Source of the DNA: Rothia nasimurium | Lineage (GTDB): Bacteria > Actinomycetota > Actinomycetes > Actinomycetales > Micrococcaceae | Length of the DNA stretch: 64,000 nt | Direction: 5' to 3' | NCBI RefSeq assembly: GCF_014217215.1 | Contig: NZ_CP056080.1 | Span: 1,984,001 to 2,048,000 of the forward strand | Part shown: positions 17,406 through 26,424 of the stretch, piece after piece | Position numbering within the stretch: position 1 is the stretch's first letter | Layout: the number at the start of each line of letters is the position of its first letter | Translations under genes and position numbers: made by a program | The notes under the pieces: generated by a model | Database searches by the model: none | What the model was told of the DNA's origin: nothing | Seen by the model: only the letters and a program-made list of their open reading frames with translations

Positions 17406-18941
17406 CTAGAAGGTCCAGGAGGCTAGGGCCTCGCTCATGTGGGCCGGGATGTTCTCGCCGGTTCGGGGGAACATGCGCAGCTCTTCAACGTACTGCTGGG
17501 CGGGCAGGTGCTCGGGGTAGCGCACGAAGGCTTCTTCATCGGCGTAGTCGAAGGAGGCCTCAACCGGGGTGCCGGGGGTGAAGCGGATGTTGATAGCCAG
17601 GGGTGAGCCGTGGCCTTCCTTGTAGGAGTCGGCCTTGAGCTGCAGAATCGCCAGGGTCTCTTCGGGGATCAGGTCGAAGGTGCGTACCTGCTCCCAGAAG
17701 CCGTTGCGGCGCACATGGGTCAGGGCGTCGTAGTAGGAGCCCAGGGTACGCACGCGGATGAGCACGGTGGACACATCGCGGGCGGTGCCGTCTGCCCCGA
17801 ACAGGGCCTCATAGGCGGGGGCAAAGCGGGAGACAACCTCGGCTTCGGTCAGCACCAGGTTGCCGCTGGCCTTCTTGGTGGCAGAGGGCTTGGGCTGGCT
17901 GTGCTCGGCGTAGGAGGGGGCGATATCGACGCTGGTGCCGGTCATGGGGGCATCCAGGGTGGGAGCGGACGCGGGCAGGTTGTGGGCCTGGGCCGGTGCA
18001 GCGGACGCCTGGGGCTGGTCGTCAGCTTCGAATTCGCTGTCGTCCAGGTGGGTGGGCAGCTGGTGGGCGTCGTTCTCGTCGGCTGCGGCAGCTTCTTCTA
18101 CCGGGGCGGCGTCTTCGACGGGCGCTACTTCTTCGGCAGGTTCTGCTTCTTCTGCCGCGGGGGTCTCTTCCTGCGCAGGTTCTACAGCCGCTTCCTCAGC
18201 GGGACTTTCACCCTTCTCCGCTTCGCTCTGGTCAGTATTCTCCTGTGCTGCTTTCTCTTGCGCTGCCTTCTCCTGGACCAGACGGGCCGAGATACGGCTC
18301 ATGCGATCCTCAGCCTGGGCTGCGGTTTCCCCCTGCCCTGCGGCAACCGGGGCGGGGGCGGCGTCCTTACCCTGCTCAGCCTCAGCAACCTGCTGGGCCT
18401 CACCGGCCTGCCCAGCCTCGCCAGCATGCTGAGCCTGGGCAGCGCCCATATCCAGGGCATAGTTGAGGTTGTGGGTCTTGCTGGTGGCGGTGTTCATGAA
18501 AGAAGCGTGCACAGCCGCATCGCTGCCAATGGCGGGGTTGACCACAATCAGGGCGCGGTTCCAGGCACCGCGCTCGCTCTTCTCTTCCTCAACGTAGAGG
18601 TCAGCCACAGCCTGGAACCACTCGCTACCGGGAGTGACCAGACCAGACTCAACTTCCTGGCCACGCTGGTAGAGGGTGTACTTCATGTCGTTGGCGTTCT
18701 GGGTCAGGTTCAGGGTCACCTGGCCTTCTGCCTTGGCACGCATGAGCTTCACGACGGCCTTGAGGCCCTCACCTGCACCCAGCCCGGTGGGGGCAAACTG
18801 GCCACTGGCAGGAGCGGCTGTTTCAGCAGTCTGAGTGGCAGAGGTCTGCTCGGCATCAAGGCTGGTTGCCAGGACGTCCCGCTGAGTGGAGCTCTCTACA
18901 GGGGCAGGTTCCTGAGTTTTTTTGCGGCTAAATAGGCCCAC
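17406..18941 (-). CDS. Uncharacterised two-lobed protein with acidic Ala/Glu linker
   Basis: A 511-residue protein I do not recognise with confidence. A basic start (MGLFSRKK) leads to a globular segment (~60-150) containing VTLNLTQNANDMKYTLYQRG. A long Ala/Glu/Gln-rich linker (~170-345) follows. The second globular segment (~365-511) ends in SFDYADEEAFVRYPE and ELRMFPRTGENIPAHM. Both lobes look like the YezG/DUF600 fold family, some members of which are immunity proteins, but this is by eye only. There is no signal peptide or transmembrane segment. The start is a GTG at 18941 with AGAGAAG upstream. It is embedded between deoA (36-base gap) and add. Confidence 0.6.
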   Translation of the reverse strand: MGLFSRKKTQEPAPVESSTQRDVLATSLDAEQTSATQTAETAAPASGQFAPTGLGAGEGLKAVVKLMRAKAEGQVTLNLTQNANDMKYTLYQRGQEVESGLVTPGSEWFQAVADLYVEEEKSERGAWNRALIVVNPAIGSDAAVHASFMNTATSKTHNLNYALDMGAAQAQHAGEAGQAGEAQQVAEAEQGKDAAPAPVAAGQGETAAQAEDRMSRISARLVQEKAAQEKAAQENTDQSEAEKGESPAEEAAVEPAQEETPAAEEAEPAEEVAPVEDAAPVEEAAAADENDAHQLPTHLDDSEFEADDQPQASAAPAQAHNLPASAPTLDAPMTGTSVDIAPSYAEHSQPKPSATKKASGNLVLTEAEVVSRFAPAYEALFGADGTARDVSTVLIRVRTLGSYYDALTHVRRNGFWEQVRTFDLIPEETLAILQLKADSYKEGHGSPLAINIRFTPGTPVEASFDYADEEAFVRYPEHLPAQQYVEELRMFPRTGENIPAHMSEALASWTF

Positions 18942-18977
18942 GGTTCTTCTCTTTTCTTGCAGGGTCGAAGGGAGGTT

Positions 18978-20276
18978 TTAAGCGTTGATTCTATCCAGAA
19001 TCAGGTCGGTGGGGGTGTAATCGCCTCCGATAGTCCAGGCGTCCTTGAGGGATTCCAGGGCTCGTTCAAAGCGTTCGGGAGTGTCGGTCATCAGGGTCAT
19101 CAGGGGCTGACCTGCGGTGACGGTATCACCGGGCTTGGCGTGCAGGTTGATACCCGCTGCCAGCTGCACGGCGTCTTCCTTGCGGGCTCGGCCTGCACCC
19201 AGACGCCAGGACGCCACACCCACGGCCAGGGCGTCCAGGCGGGTTAGGGTGCCGCTTGCGTTAGCGTAGACGGTGTGGGTTTCGCGGGCCTGGGGCAAGG
19301 CTGCATCGGGATCGCCGCCCTGGGCGGAAATCATCTCGCGCCACTTGTCCATGGCGCGGCCGTCCGCAAGAGCCTCGGCGGGGTCGGCATCGACGCCGGA
19401 GTTTTTGAGCATAACGCAGGCCAGCTCGACGGTCAGTTCGACAATATCGGCGGGCCCACCACCGGCGAGCACCTCAACGGATTCTGCCACCTCGTTGGCA
19501 TTGCCAACGGCCAGGCCCAGGGGGGTGTCCATGTTGGTGAGCAGGGCACTGGTTTTAACGCCGGCGCCCTGGCCCAGCTCAACCATAACCTCTGCCAGCT
19601 CGCGGGCGCGCGCGGCGTCCTTCATAAAGGCACCGGAGCCGACCTTGACGTCGAGTACCAGGGAGTCGGTACCTTCGGCGATTTTCTTGCTCATAATGGA
19701 CGATGCAATGAGCGGGATTGCCTCGACAGTGGAGGTGGTGTCGCGTAGGGCGTAGAGCTTCTTGTCGGCGGGGGCCAGGCCGGTGCCTGCAGCTGAGATA
19801 ACAGCGCCGATGGTACCGAGAATGTCGAGGGTCTTTTCGTTGGAAATGTTGGCCTGCCAGCCGGGGATAGCTTCGAGCTTGTCGAGGGTACCGCCGGTAT
19901 GGCCCAGACCGCGGCCTGAGAGCTGGGGTACGGCTACGTTGTAGACGGCGACCAGCGGGGCCAGGGGCAGGGTGATTTTGTCACCGACGCCGCCGGTGGA
20001 GTGCTTATCTGCGGTGGCGAGTTTTTTGCCGGGGCCGATGATGGATGAGAAGTCCATGCGCTCGCCGGAGCGAATCATTGCGTCAGTCCAGCGGGCAATC
20101 TCTTCGCGGTTCATGCCGTTGAGGAAGATGGCCATGGCCAGGGCACTCATCTGCTCGTCGGCTACGACGCCGCGGGTGTAGGCGTCGATGACCCAGTCGA
20201 TCTGTTCGTTGGTGAGGGCTCCCTGGTCGCGTTTGGTGCGGATAATGTCTACGGCGTCGAAAGCTTCGGTGCTCAA
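18978..20276 (-). CDS. deoA: Thymidine phosphorylase
   Basis: Phosphorolyses thymidine (or related pyrimidine nucleosides) to the base and deoxyribose 1-phosphate. A 432-residue protein with the family signature SGRGLGHTGGTLDKLEAIPG (~120-139) and the phosphate-binding KHSTGGVGDKITLPL upstream of it. The three-domain layout ends in the C-terminal domain HAKPGDTVTAGQPL. The start is a TTG at 20276, chosen because GGAAGG lies seven bases upstream and no in-frame ATG or GTG is nearby. It lies in the nucleoside salvage run behind cdd. A pyrimidine-nucleoside phosphorylase (Pdp) is the main alternative name. Confidence 0.9.
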   Translation of the reverse strand: MSTEAFDAVDIIRTKRDQGALTNEQIDWVIDAYTRGVVADEQMSALAMAIFLNGMNREEIARWTDAMIRSGERMDFSSIIGPGKKLATADKHSTGGVGDKITLPLAPLVAVYNVAVPQLSGRGLGHTGGTLDKLEAIPGWQANISNEKTLDILGTIGAVISAAGTGLAPADKKLYALRDTTSTVEAIPLIASSIMSKKIAEGTDSLVLDVKVGSGAFMKDAARARELAEVMVELGQGAGVKTSALLTNMDTPLGLAVGNANEVAESVEVLAGGGPADIVELTVELACVMLKNSGVDADPAEALADGRAMDKWREMISAQGGDPDAALPQARETHTVYANASGTLTRLDALAVGVASWRLGAGRARKEDAVQLAAGINLHAKPGDTVTAGQPLMTLMTDTPERFERALESLKDAWTIGGDYTPTDLILDRINA

Positions 20277-20290
20277 GTGCTCACCTTCCC

Positions 20291-20317
20291 GGCAGGGTGC
20301 AGCTTCGCTCCCCTGCC
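20291..20317 (-). terminator. Hairpin between cdd and deoA
   Basis: Seven-bp inverted repeat GGCAGGG/CCCTGCC (20291-20297 and 20311-20317) just upstream of the deoA ribosome site. It is more likely a leader or attenuation hairpin than a full terminator. Confidence 0.35.
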
Positions 20318-20415
20318 CTGTTGTGTCGTGTTGTTCGGGCGTCTCTTCCAGTATGCCAGTTTGCGCCGGGGCTTGGCCTGAGCAAAGCGGTCAGTAAACG
20401 GGAAAGATAAGGACG

Positions 20416-20817
20416 TTAGGGGGCAGCTAGGCGGTCGGGGCCGAAGGCGTCGGGCAGCATCTGCTCTATGGTGAGCACTCCGCTGGTGGAGCGCAGGAGC
20501 ATGCCGGGGGCGCTGTGTTCGTAGAGTAGCTGGCGGCAGCGACCGCAGGGCATCAGGGCGTTGCCGTCCTTATCGACACAGGCGAAAGCTGCGAGCTTGC
20601 CGCCGCCGGTGCGGAAGAGCTCGGAAATCAGGGAGCATTCGGCGCAGAGAGTAATCCCGTAGGAGGCATTTTCGATGTTCGCGCCGGTAATCAGGCGCCC
20701 GTCGGTGGTTAGGGCTGCGACTCCCACCGCGAAGTTGGAGTAGGGCGAGTAGGAGTTCTCCAGGGCTGCGGTGGCGGCAGCGGTGAGCTGGTCCCAGTCA
20801 ATGTTGTATGGAGTCAT
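20416..20817 (-). CDS. cdd: Cytidine deaminase
   Basis: A 133-residue homotetramer-type cytidine deaminase (cytidine and deoxycytidine to uridine and deoxyuridine). The zinc and catalytic motif is NIENASYGITLCAECSLISEL, with the catalytic Glu in CAE, and MPCGRCRQLLYE supplies the remaining two Cys ligands. The length is normal for the short bacterial form. AAGGAAG precedes the ATG. It follows the two nucleoside permease genes on the same strand and precedes deoA, so imported cytidine can be deaminated and then phosphorolysed. Confidence 0.93.
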   Translation of the reverse strand: MTPYNIDWDQLTAAATAALENSYSPYSNFAVGVAALTTDGRLITGANIENASYGITLCAECSLISELFRTGGGKLAAFACVDKDGNALMPCGRCRQLLYEHSAPGMLLRSTSGVLTIEQMLPDAFGPDRLAAP

Positions 20818-20874
20818 TGGTATCTTCCTTGTGAGAGTTGTGTATGTATCAGGTCTAACAATGTTAAGACGGCA

Positions 20875-20909
20875 GTGGCCGCCCCTTGCTGTGCAAGCGG
20901 GGCGGCCAC
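20875..20909 (-). terminator. Hairpin between permease gene and cdd
   Basis: Eleven-bp GC-rich inverted repeat (20875-20885 and 20899-20909), extendable with a bulge, in the 106-base gap between the second permease and cdd. There is no T-tract. It is flanked by CGCGTCCGTCC. Confidence 0.5.
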
Positions 20910-20923
20910 GCGTCCGTCCGGAC

Positions 20924-22216
20924 CTACTCCTTGATGTAGGGCTTGCCCACTGCGGCGGGGCCGCGGGAGCGACCCACCAGACCGGCTACCGCGAAGATGG
21001 TGACCAGGTAGGGCAGCATGGCGAGCAGTTCGGTGGGCACGCTGGTGCCCAGGATGGAGAGGACGAACTGCAGGTTGAGGGAGAAGCCGAAGAGGAGGGC
21101 GGCGGAGAGGGCTCCGATGGGGGTCCAGCGGCCGAAGATGAGGGCGGCGAGGGCGATGTAGCCCTGGCCTGCGGTCATGTCGGAGTTGAAGGAGGATACG
21201 GAGACCAGGGTGAAGAAGGCACCGCCCATACCGGCTACGGCACCGGCCAGCAGCACGTTGGTGGCGCGGAGGCGGTTGACGTTGACGCCCAGGGTGTCAG
21301 CGGCCTTGGGGTGTTCGCCGACGGCGCGGGTGCGTAGGCCCCAGCGGGTCTTGTTGAGGGCGAACCAGATGACGGCTACCACGATGTACATGAGGTAGAC
21401 CAGTACGTTCTGGTTGAAAAGGACGGGGCCCAGAACAGGGATCTCGGAGAGGCCGGGGATGGCGAAGGCCGGCAGCTTGGGAGCTGAGTTGAGGGTGGAG
21501 GCGTTGGGTTCAAGGACGCGACTGAAGAGGAAGCCGGTGAGACCTGAGACCAGGACGTTGACCACGACACCCACAATGACCTGGTCGACCAGGTACTTGA
21601 TGGAGAAGAGGGCCAGCAGGGCTGAGACCAGCATGCCGCCAATCATGGCTGCAAGGAGGCCTGCCCAGGCGTTCTTCGTGATGGAACCTACCAGGACCGC
21701 TGAGAAAGCGCCGAGCAGGAGCTGACCTTCGATGGCGATGTTGACGATGCCGGAGCGCTCGCAGAGCAGGCCACCCATGGAGCCGAAGATCATGGGGATG
21801 GAGAGCAGCACGGCGCCGTTGAGCAGGGAGACCAGGGAGAGTTCTGGCTTAGCGGTAGAGCCGATGGCCCAGATGAGTAGGCCGGAGGCGAAGGTGAACC
21901 AGAAGAGGGGGGCTACCCAGCGGCCCAGGGTCTTGCCGGCGTTGGTGGCAACCAGCGCGTAGCCTGCAAGGGCCAGCATGACGATGGAGGCTACCCAGCC
22001 GTAGACCTGGGGGTTGATGTTCAGGGGTTCGGCGGAGAACCAGCTGACGCCGTCGCTGATGCTCATGCTGATGGTGCTCTTGGGGGCGCGCAGGGCAATG
22101 AGCAGGGTGCCGATGACGGCGAGTGCCCCGTAGATGATGGGGTTCTTCCAGTTTTTGACGACCAGCTTTTCTTCTGAAGTGCTGGCGGTGGTTTCGGGAG
22201 TTGCGGTGACGCTCAT
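20924..22216 (-). CDS. ABC transporter permease, nucleoside importer (YufQ/BmpC-like)
   Basis: A 430-residue inner-membrane permease of the BPD_transp_2 family used by BMP-dependent nucleoside importers. About ten hydrophobic segments are visible after a ~30-residue cytoplasmic N-terminus. The family block GLLCERSGIVNIAIEGQLLLGAF is present (it contains the EG motif contacting the ATPase), as are RAVGEHPKAADTLGVNV and the late GQGYIALAALIFGRWTP. It begins two bases after the previous permease, so they are certainly cotranscribed. It pairs with the other permease as a heterodimer. Confidence 0.88.
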   Translation of the reverse strand: MSVTATPETTASTSEEKLVVKNWKNPIIYGALAVIGTLLIALRAPKSTISMSISDGVSWFSAEPLNINPQVYGWVASIVMLALAGYALVATNAGKTLGRWVAPLFWFTFASGLLIWAIGSTAKPELSLVSLLNGAVLLSIPMIFGSMGGLLCERSGIVNIAIEGQLLLGAFSAVLVGSITKNAWAGLLAAMIGGMLVSALLALFSIKYLVDQVIVGVVVNVLVSGLTGFLFSRVLEPNASTLNSAPKLPAFAIPGLSEIPVLGPVLFNQNVLVYLMYIVVAVIWFALNKTRWGLRTRAVGEHPKAADTLGVNVNRLRATNVLLAGAVAGMGGAFFTLVSVSSFNSDMTAGQGYIALAALIFGRWTPIGALSAALLFGFSLNLQFVLSILGTSVPTELLAMLPYLVTIFAVAGLVGRSRGPAAVGKPYIKE

Positions 22217-22218
22217 GG

Positions 22219-23517
22219 TTATGCCTCCACGGCCTTCTTCTTAGCTGACTTCTTTTTCTTGGGCTTGCCGGTGGGGTCGGGCAGGCGGAACATGGCGCGG
22301 ACCAGCGGGGGTGCGGCGATGAAGAGGACGATGAGGGCCTGGAGCACGAGGACGATATCGATGGAGGTGCCGGTGGCAACCTGCATGGAGACGCCGCCTG
22401 CGCGGAAGGCGCCGAAGAGGAGGGCGGCGAAGAAGGTGCCCCAGGGGGTGGAGCGTCCGAGCAGTGCTACGGTGATGGCGTCGAAGCCTAGGGTACCTGC
22501 GATGCCGGTGGTGAGCACCTTTTCGGTACCTGCGACCTGGGCGGTGCCGCCGAGGCCTGCGAGGGCACCGGAGATCGCCATGACGATGATGTAGCCAGAG
22601 GCAACCGAGATACCTGCGGTGCGGGCGGCGTTGGGGTTAGCGCCAACTGCACGCAGGCGGAAGCCGATGGTGGACCGGTTCAGGAGCCAGCTGATGAAGA
22701 GGACAGCCAGGATGGCGAGGATGAAGCCCAGGTGGAGGCGGAAGGAGGGGCCCAGGATCTGGGGGAAGACTGCGTTTTCGGGCAGCTTTTCGGAGATGGG
22801 GTTAGAGCTGCCTTCGCGCTGGAGCAGGGGGGTCTTGAGCAGGTAGACCAGCAGGTTGGCCGCGATGTAGTTCATCATGATGGACAGGATGACTTCGTGG
22901 GCACCGGTCTTGGCTTTGAGGACGCCGATGATACCGCCCCAGATTGCACCGCCTAGGATGCCGCCGAGGACAACCAGGGGGATGGTGATGATGGCGGGAA
23001 GGCCGGCATTGAGGCCCACCCAGCCGGAGACGATAGCACCGAGGATAATCTGGCCCTGGGCACCGATGTTGAAGAGACCTGCTCGGAAGGAGAGGGCTAC
23101 GGCCAGGCCCGCGAAGATGAGCGGGGTGGCTACGGTCAGGGTTTCGGTGATGGGGCGAATCTGCTGCACAAAGCTCTTACCGTTGGGGTTGTAGATTGCG
23201 CCTTGCAGCAGGGCCAGGTAGGACTCGTAGGCGGCAGTCCAGCCTGCGCTGATGGTGTCCATGGGGCGGGCGAAGAAGTAGGAGGCCGCTTTCTGGGTGG
23301 CGGGGTCGGTTGCTGCAATTAGCAGGCCACCGACGATGAAGGCGGCCAGGGCTGCACCGATGGAGAGGCCGACGTTGCCGCCTGCGATGCGGGCGAAGGC
23401 TGAGGGCTTCTCGGTTGCCACCAGCTGGGAGGGGACGTCCTGGGGTGGGGTTTTAACTGCCGTATCGGCAGCGAGGGCAGGGTCTACCTGCGGGGTTGCG
23501 GGCTTATGCTCGCTCAT
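22219..23517 (-). CDS. ABC transporter permease, nucleoside importer (YufP-like)
   Basis: A 432-residue permease, partner of the downstream one. Several hydrophobic segments follow an N-terminal cytoplasmic stretch. Family signatures are VALSFRAGLFNIGAQGQIILGAI and RAVGANPNAARTAGISV, then GTLGFDAITVALLGRSTPWG. The C-terminus is a Lys-rich tail (GKPKKKKSAKKK). Its first 14 bases overlap the end of the ATPase gene, which indicates translational coupling. Together the three genes form the membrane part of a BMP-type purine or pyrimidine nucleoside importer; the exact substrate cannot be read from sequence. Confidence 0.88.
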   Translation of the reverse strand: MSEHKPATPQVDPALAADTAVKTPPQDVPSQLVATEKPSAFARIAGGNVGLSIGAALAAFIVGGLLIAATDPATQKAASYFFARPMDTISAGWTAAYESYLALLQGAIYNPNGKSFVQQIRPITETLTVATPLIFAGLAVALSFRAGLFNIGAQGQIILGAIVSGWVGLNAGLPAIITIPLVVLGGILGGAIWGGIIGVLKAKTGAHEVILSIMMNYIAANLLVYLLKTPLLQREGSSNPISEKLPENAVFPQILGPSFRLHLGFILAILAVLFISWLLNRSTIGFRLRAVGANPNAARTAGISVASGYIIVMAISGALAGLGGTAQVAGTEKVLTTGIAGTLGFDAITVALLGRSTPWGTFFAALLFGAFRAGGVSMQVATGTSIDIVLVLQALIVLFIAAPPLVRAMFRLPDPTGKPKKKKSAKKKAVEA

Positions 23518-25120
23518 TCTCTTCTCCTTCTGCCCAGGGGGTCTCGGGGGTGGTGGCCATGTGCTTGGCGTGGGAAGCGCTGGGGGCTTCTTCTTCGTGT
23601 TCTGCAGCTGCTGCGAGGGCTTCTTCGTAGGTGGATCCTGCCATCATCTGGCCGAGCACAGAGCGGGGCGTGCTGGGCGGGACGATGCCCATGAGTTCGC
23701 CGTGGAAGAAGACGGCGATGCGGTCGGCCAGCCCGTAGATCTCGTCGAGTTCGGTGGAGACGATAATGACGGGCACGCCCTTGTCTCGTTCTTCGACGAT
23801 GCGCTTGTGAATGAACTCGATGGAGCCGACGTCGACGCCGCGGGTGGGCTGGGAGGCGACGAAGAGTTCTAGCGGGCGGGAAAGTTCACGGGCAACAACG
23901 ATCTTCTGCTGGTTACCGCCGGAAAGGGTCGAGGCGGTGTGCTCCTTGGAGCCCATGCGGATGTCGAACTCAGTGCCTGCCCGATCGGCGTTTTCAGAGA
24001 TCTTGGCACGGTTGAGGGTGCCTGCCGATGAGAAGTCTTTGGTGTCGAAAAGGTCAAGGATCAGGTTCTCTGAGATAGAGAAGGAGCCGACGAGACCGTC
24101 CTTGCTGCGGTCTTCGGGTACGAACCCGACGCCGGTACGCAGGACCTGCTTGGTGGTCATGCCCAGCAGCTCGGTGCCGTTGAGCTTCATGGAGCCGGTG
24201 GCCTTGGGGTGCAAACCGATGATGGATTCTGCCAGTTCGGTCTGGCCGTTGCCCTGCACACCGGCAACGGCGAGAATTTCGCCGCCGTGCACGGTGAAGG
24301 TGACGTCCTTGAGCAGGGGCACGCCGTTCTCGGCAACCAGGGTGAGGTTTTCAACGGCGAAGGTCTGGTCGTTGGTCTGGGCCTCAGACTTGTCGACGGT
24401 CAGCTGCACGGCCTTGCCCACCATGAGGGAGGCCAGTTCGGTGGTCGACATGGAGGGGTCAGCGTGGCCTACGACCTTGCCGCGGCGGATGACGGTGATG
24501 TCGTCCGAAATTTCGCGGACTTCGCGGAGCTTGTGGGAGATGAAGAGCAGGGACTTGCCGTCCTTGCGGAGCTGATCCATGATGCCCAGCAGCTGGTCGG
24601 TTTCTGCCGGGGTGAGCACAGCGGTGGGCTCGTCAAGAATCAGAATCTCTGCGTCGCGCACCAGGGCCTTGATAATTTCAACGCGCTGCTGCACGCCAAC
24701 GGGCAGGTCTTCAACGATGGCGTCGGGGTCAACCGCAAAACCGTAGCGGTCTGAGATCTCACGGATTTTACGGCGGGTGGTCTCAAGATCGAGGGTGCCG
24801 CCCTTGAGGGATTCAGAGCCCAGGGCCACGTTCTCGGCAACGGTGAAGACGGGCACCAGCATAAAGTGCTGGTGCACCATGCCGATGCCTGCTGCCATCG
24901 CATCTGAGGGGCCTGAGAACTCAATCGGCTGGTCGTCGATGAACAGCTGGCCTTCGGTGGGCTGGTAGAGACCGAAGATGACGTTCATGAGGGTGGACTT
25001 ACCCGCGCCGTTTTCACCCAGCAAGCAGTGTACTGTGCCGGGGCGGACCACAAGGTCGATGCTATCGTTCGCGGTAAAGTCACCGAAGCGTTTAGTGACT
25101 TTGCGCAGTTCGAGTTTCAT
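23504..25120 (-). CDS. ABC transporter ATPase, nucleoside importer (double NBD)
   Basis: A 538-residue protein with two ATP-binding cassettes in tandem, as in the RbsA/YufO type. The N-terminal cassette has a canonical Walker A (LLGENGAGKSTLMN, ~34-47), signature region and Walker B (ILILDEPTAVL). The C-terminal cassette has a degenerate Walker A-like AVAGVQGNGQTELAE and a strong LSGGNQQKIVVARELS signature. A charged tail of about 35 residues follows. It is the first gene of the ATPase-permease-permease set and starts about 200 bases after the BMP lipoprotein gene, with a hairpin between. Confidence 0.9.
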   Translation of the reverse strand: MKLELRKVTKRFGDFTANDSIDLVVRPGTVHCLLGENGAGKSTLMNVIFGLYQPTEGQLFIDDQPIEFSGPSDAMAAGIGMVHQHFMLVPVFTVAENVALGSESLKGGTLDLETTRRKIREISDRYGFAVDPDAIVEDLPVGVQQRVEIIKALVRDAEILILDEPTAVLTPAETDQLLGIMDQLRKDGKSLLFISHKLREVREISDDITVIRRGKVVGHADPSMSTTELASLMVGKAVQLTVDKSEAQTNDQTFAVENLTLVAENGVPLLKDVTFTVHGGEILAVAGVQGNGQTELAESIIGLHPKATGSMKLNGTELLGMTTKQVLRTGVGFVPEDRSKDGLVGSFSISENLILDLFDTKDFSSAGTLNRAKISENADRAGTEFDIRMGSKEHTASTLSGGNQQKIVVARELSRPLELFVASQPTRGVDVGSIEFIHKRIVEERDKGVPVIIVSTELDEIYGLADRIAVFFHGELMGIVPPSTPRSVLGQMMAGSTYEEALAAAAEHEEEAPSASHAKHMATTPETPWAEGEENERA

Positions 25121-25260
25121 GGGGTGGCTTTCTGTGTGAGAACCGGACGCACACTACGGCCTGGTGCAGGCTGCAGAGTGAAGGAGTGTTTGTGCCTAGT
25201 TTAGCGGTTTAGGCCCCTACCCTAAAGGCTGTCTGCAAGAGCAGGACCGCTGTCCAGACA

Positions 25261-25298
25261 AACGGCTCACACCTCTCTTGTTGAGGGTGTGAGCCGTT
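25261..25298 (-). terminator. Hairpin between BMP lipoprotein gene and ABC ATPase gene
   Basis: Perfect 13-bp inverted repeat (25261-25273 and 25286-25298) with a 12-base loop. On the minus strand it is followed by TTTGTCT. Its position after the solute-binding protein gene fits partial termination that makes more binding protein than transporter, a common arrangement. Confidence 0.65.
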
Positions 25299-25326
25299 GT
25301 GAGTAGCCCGAGGCTAACCTGCCTGC

Positions 25327-26424
25327 TTAGGCGGTGGGGGTACCTGCGGTTTCAACCTTGATAGTACCTGAGATGATGTCTTCCTTGATCTTGTCGAGCT
25401 CAGCCTTGGTCTCGTCTGAGACTGCTGATTCGAAGCTGTGGAAGGGGGCCAGGCCAACGCCGTCGTTCTCCAGAGTGCCGATGTAGGCGTCGGAGGTGAA
25501 GTTACCGTCCATGTCTGACTTGATGGTTTCGGTGATAGCGGCGTCCATCTTCTTCATGATGGAGGTCAGGATGATGTCCTGGAAGTCGGGGTTGGTTTCA
25601 ACACCGTCAGCGTCAACCCAGATGACAGAGGCGGGGTTCTCGGGGCTGGTGGCGTTGTATTCCTTGACGGCTTCGAGGGTGCCGGAACCTACGGGGCCAG
25701 CTACGGGCAGGATGATGTCTGCGCCCTGGTCCAGGAAATTCTGGGTGTTGGTCTTGCCCTTGGTGGCATCTTCGAAGTCACCGGTGAAGGTGCCTGACTG
25801 GCTCTCGGTGTTCCAGCCGAGTACCTCAACGTTGGCGCCCTTCTGCTCGTTGTAGTAGGCAACGCCCTGAGCAAAGCCGTCCATGAAGATAGTAACGGTG
25901 GGGAATTCCATGCCGCCGTAGGTTGCGACCTTACCGGTCTTGGTCTGGGCAGCGGCCAGGTAGCCTGCCTGGAAGGCAGCCTGGGCGGTGTCGAAGACGA
26001 TGGGGCGCACGTTGTCGAGCTCGATGGAGTTATCGTCAACGATGGTGAAGTGCATATCGGGGTTAGCTTCTGCTACTTCCTTGGTAGCATCTGCCAGACC
26101 GAAGCCAACGGTAACGGTCAGGTTGCAGCCTGACTGAACCATCTGATCGAGGTTGGGGCCGTACTCGGTTTCGGTGGTGGATTCAGCTTCCTTGTACTCG
26201 ATGCCGTATTCGTCAACAGCGTCCTTCAGGCCCTTGTAGGAGTTCTGGTTGAAGGACTTATCCTGGAAACCACCGAAGTCAGAAACGATGCAGCCCAGGT
26301 AGTCGCTGCTCTCGCCGGAGGCTGAGGATGATTCTTCGGGGGCAGCGCCACATGCTGACAGCAGCAGGGCTGAGATACCCAGGATGGAACCGGTGGATGC
26401 AACGTGCTTACGTGAGAAAGCCAT
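25327..26424 (-). CDS. BMP-family nucleoside-binding lipoprotein
   Basis: A 365-residue solute-binding lipoprotein of the Bmp/Med family (PnrA-like), the extracellular receptor of the nucleoside ABC importer encoded downstream. The lipobox LLLSAC places the lipidated Cys at residue 25. A Ser/Glu-rich spacer follows, then the binding domain with SDFGGFQDKSFNQNSYKGL, typical of the family (base- and ribose-binding Phe/Asn residues). ATG 26424 was chosen because AAAGGA precedes it and it gives a normal signal peptide; the open frame extends upstream without one. Confidence 0.9.
   Translation of the reverse strand: MAFSRKHVASTGSILGISALLLSACGAAPEESSSASGESSDYLGCIVSDFGGFQDKSFNQNSYKGLKDAVDEYGIEYKEAESTTETEYGPNLDQMVQSGCNLTVTVGFGLADATKEVAEANPDMHFTIVDDNSIELDNVRPIVFDTAQAAFQAGYLAAAQTKTGKVATYGGMEFPTVTIFMDGFAQGVAYYNEQKGANVEVLGWNTESQSGTFTGDFEDATKGKTNTQNFLDQGADIILPVAGPVGSGTLEAVKEYNATSPENPASVIWVDADGVETNPDFQDIILTSIMKKMDAAITETIKSDMDGNFTSDAYIGTLENDGVGLAPFHSFESAVSDETKAELDKIKEDIISGTIKVETAGTPTA

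Noticed and set aside
17610-18935. A 441-residue open frame on the plus strand
   Set aside because: It is entirely antisense to the minus-strand acidic-linker gene; its Gly/Leu/Val-rich low-complexity composition is the mirror of the Ala/Glu-rich linker codons.
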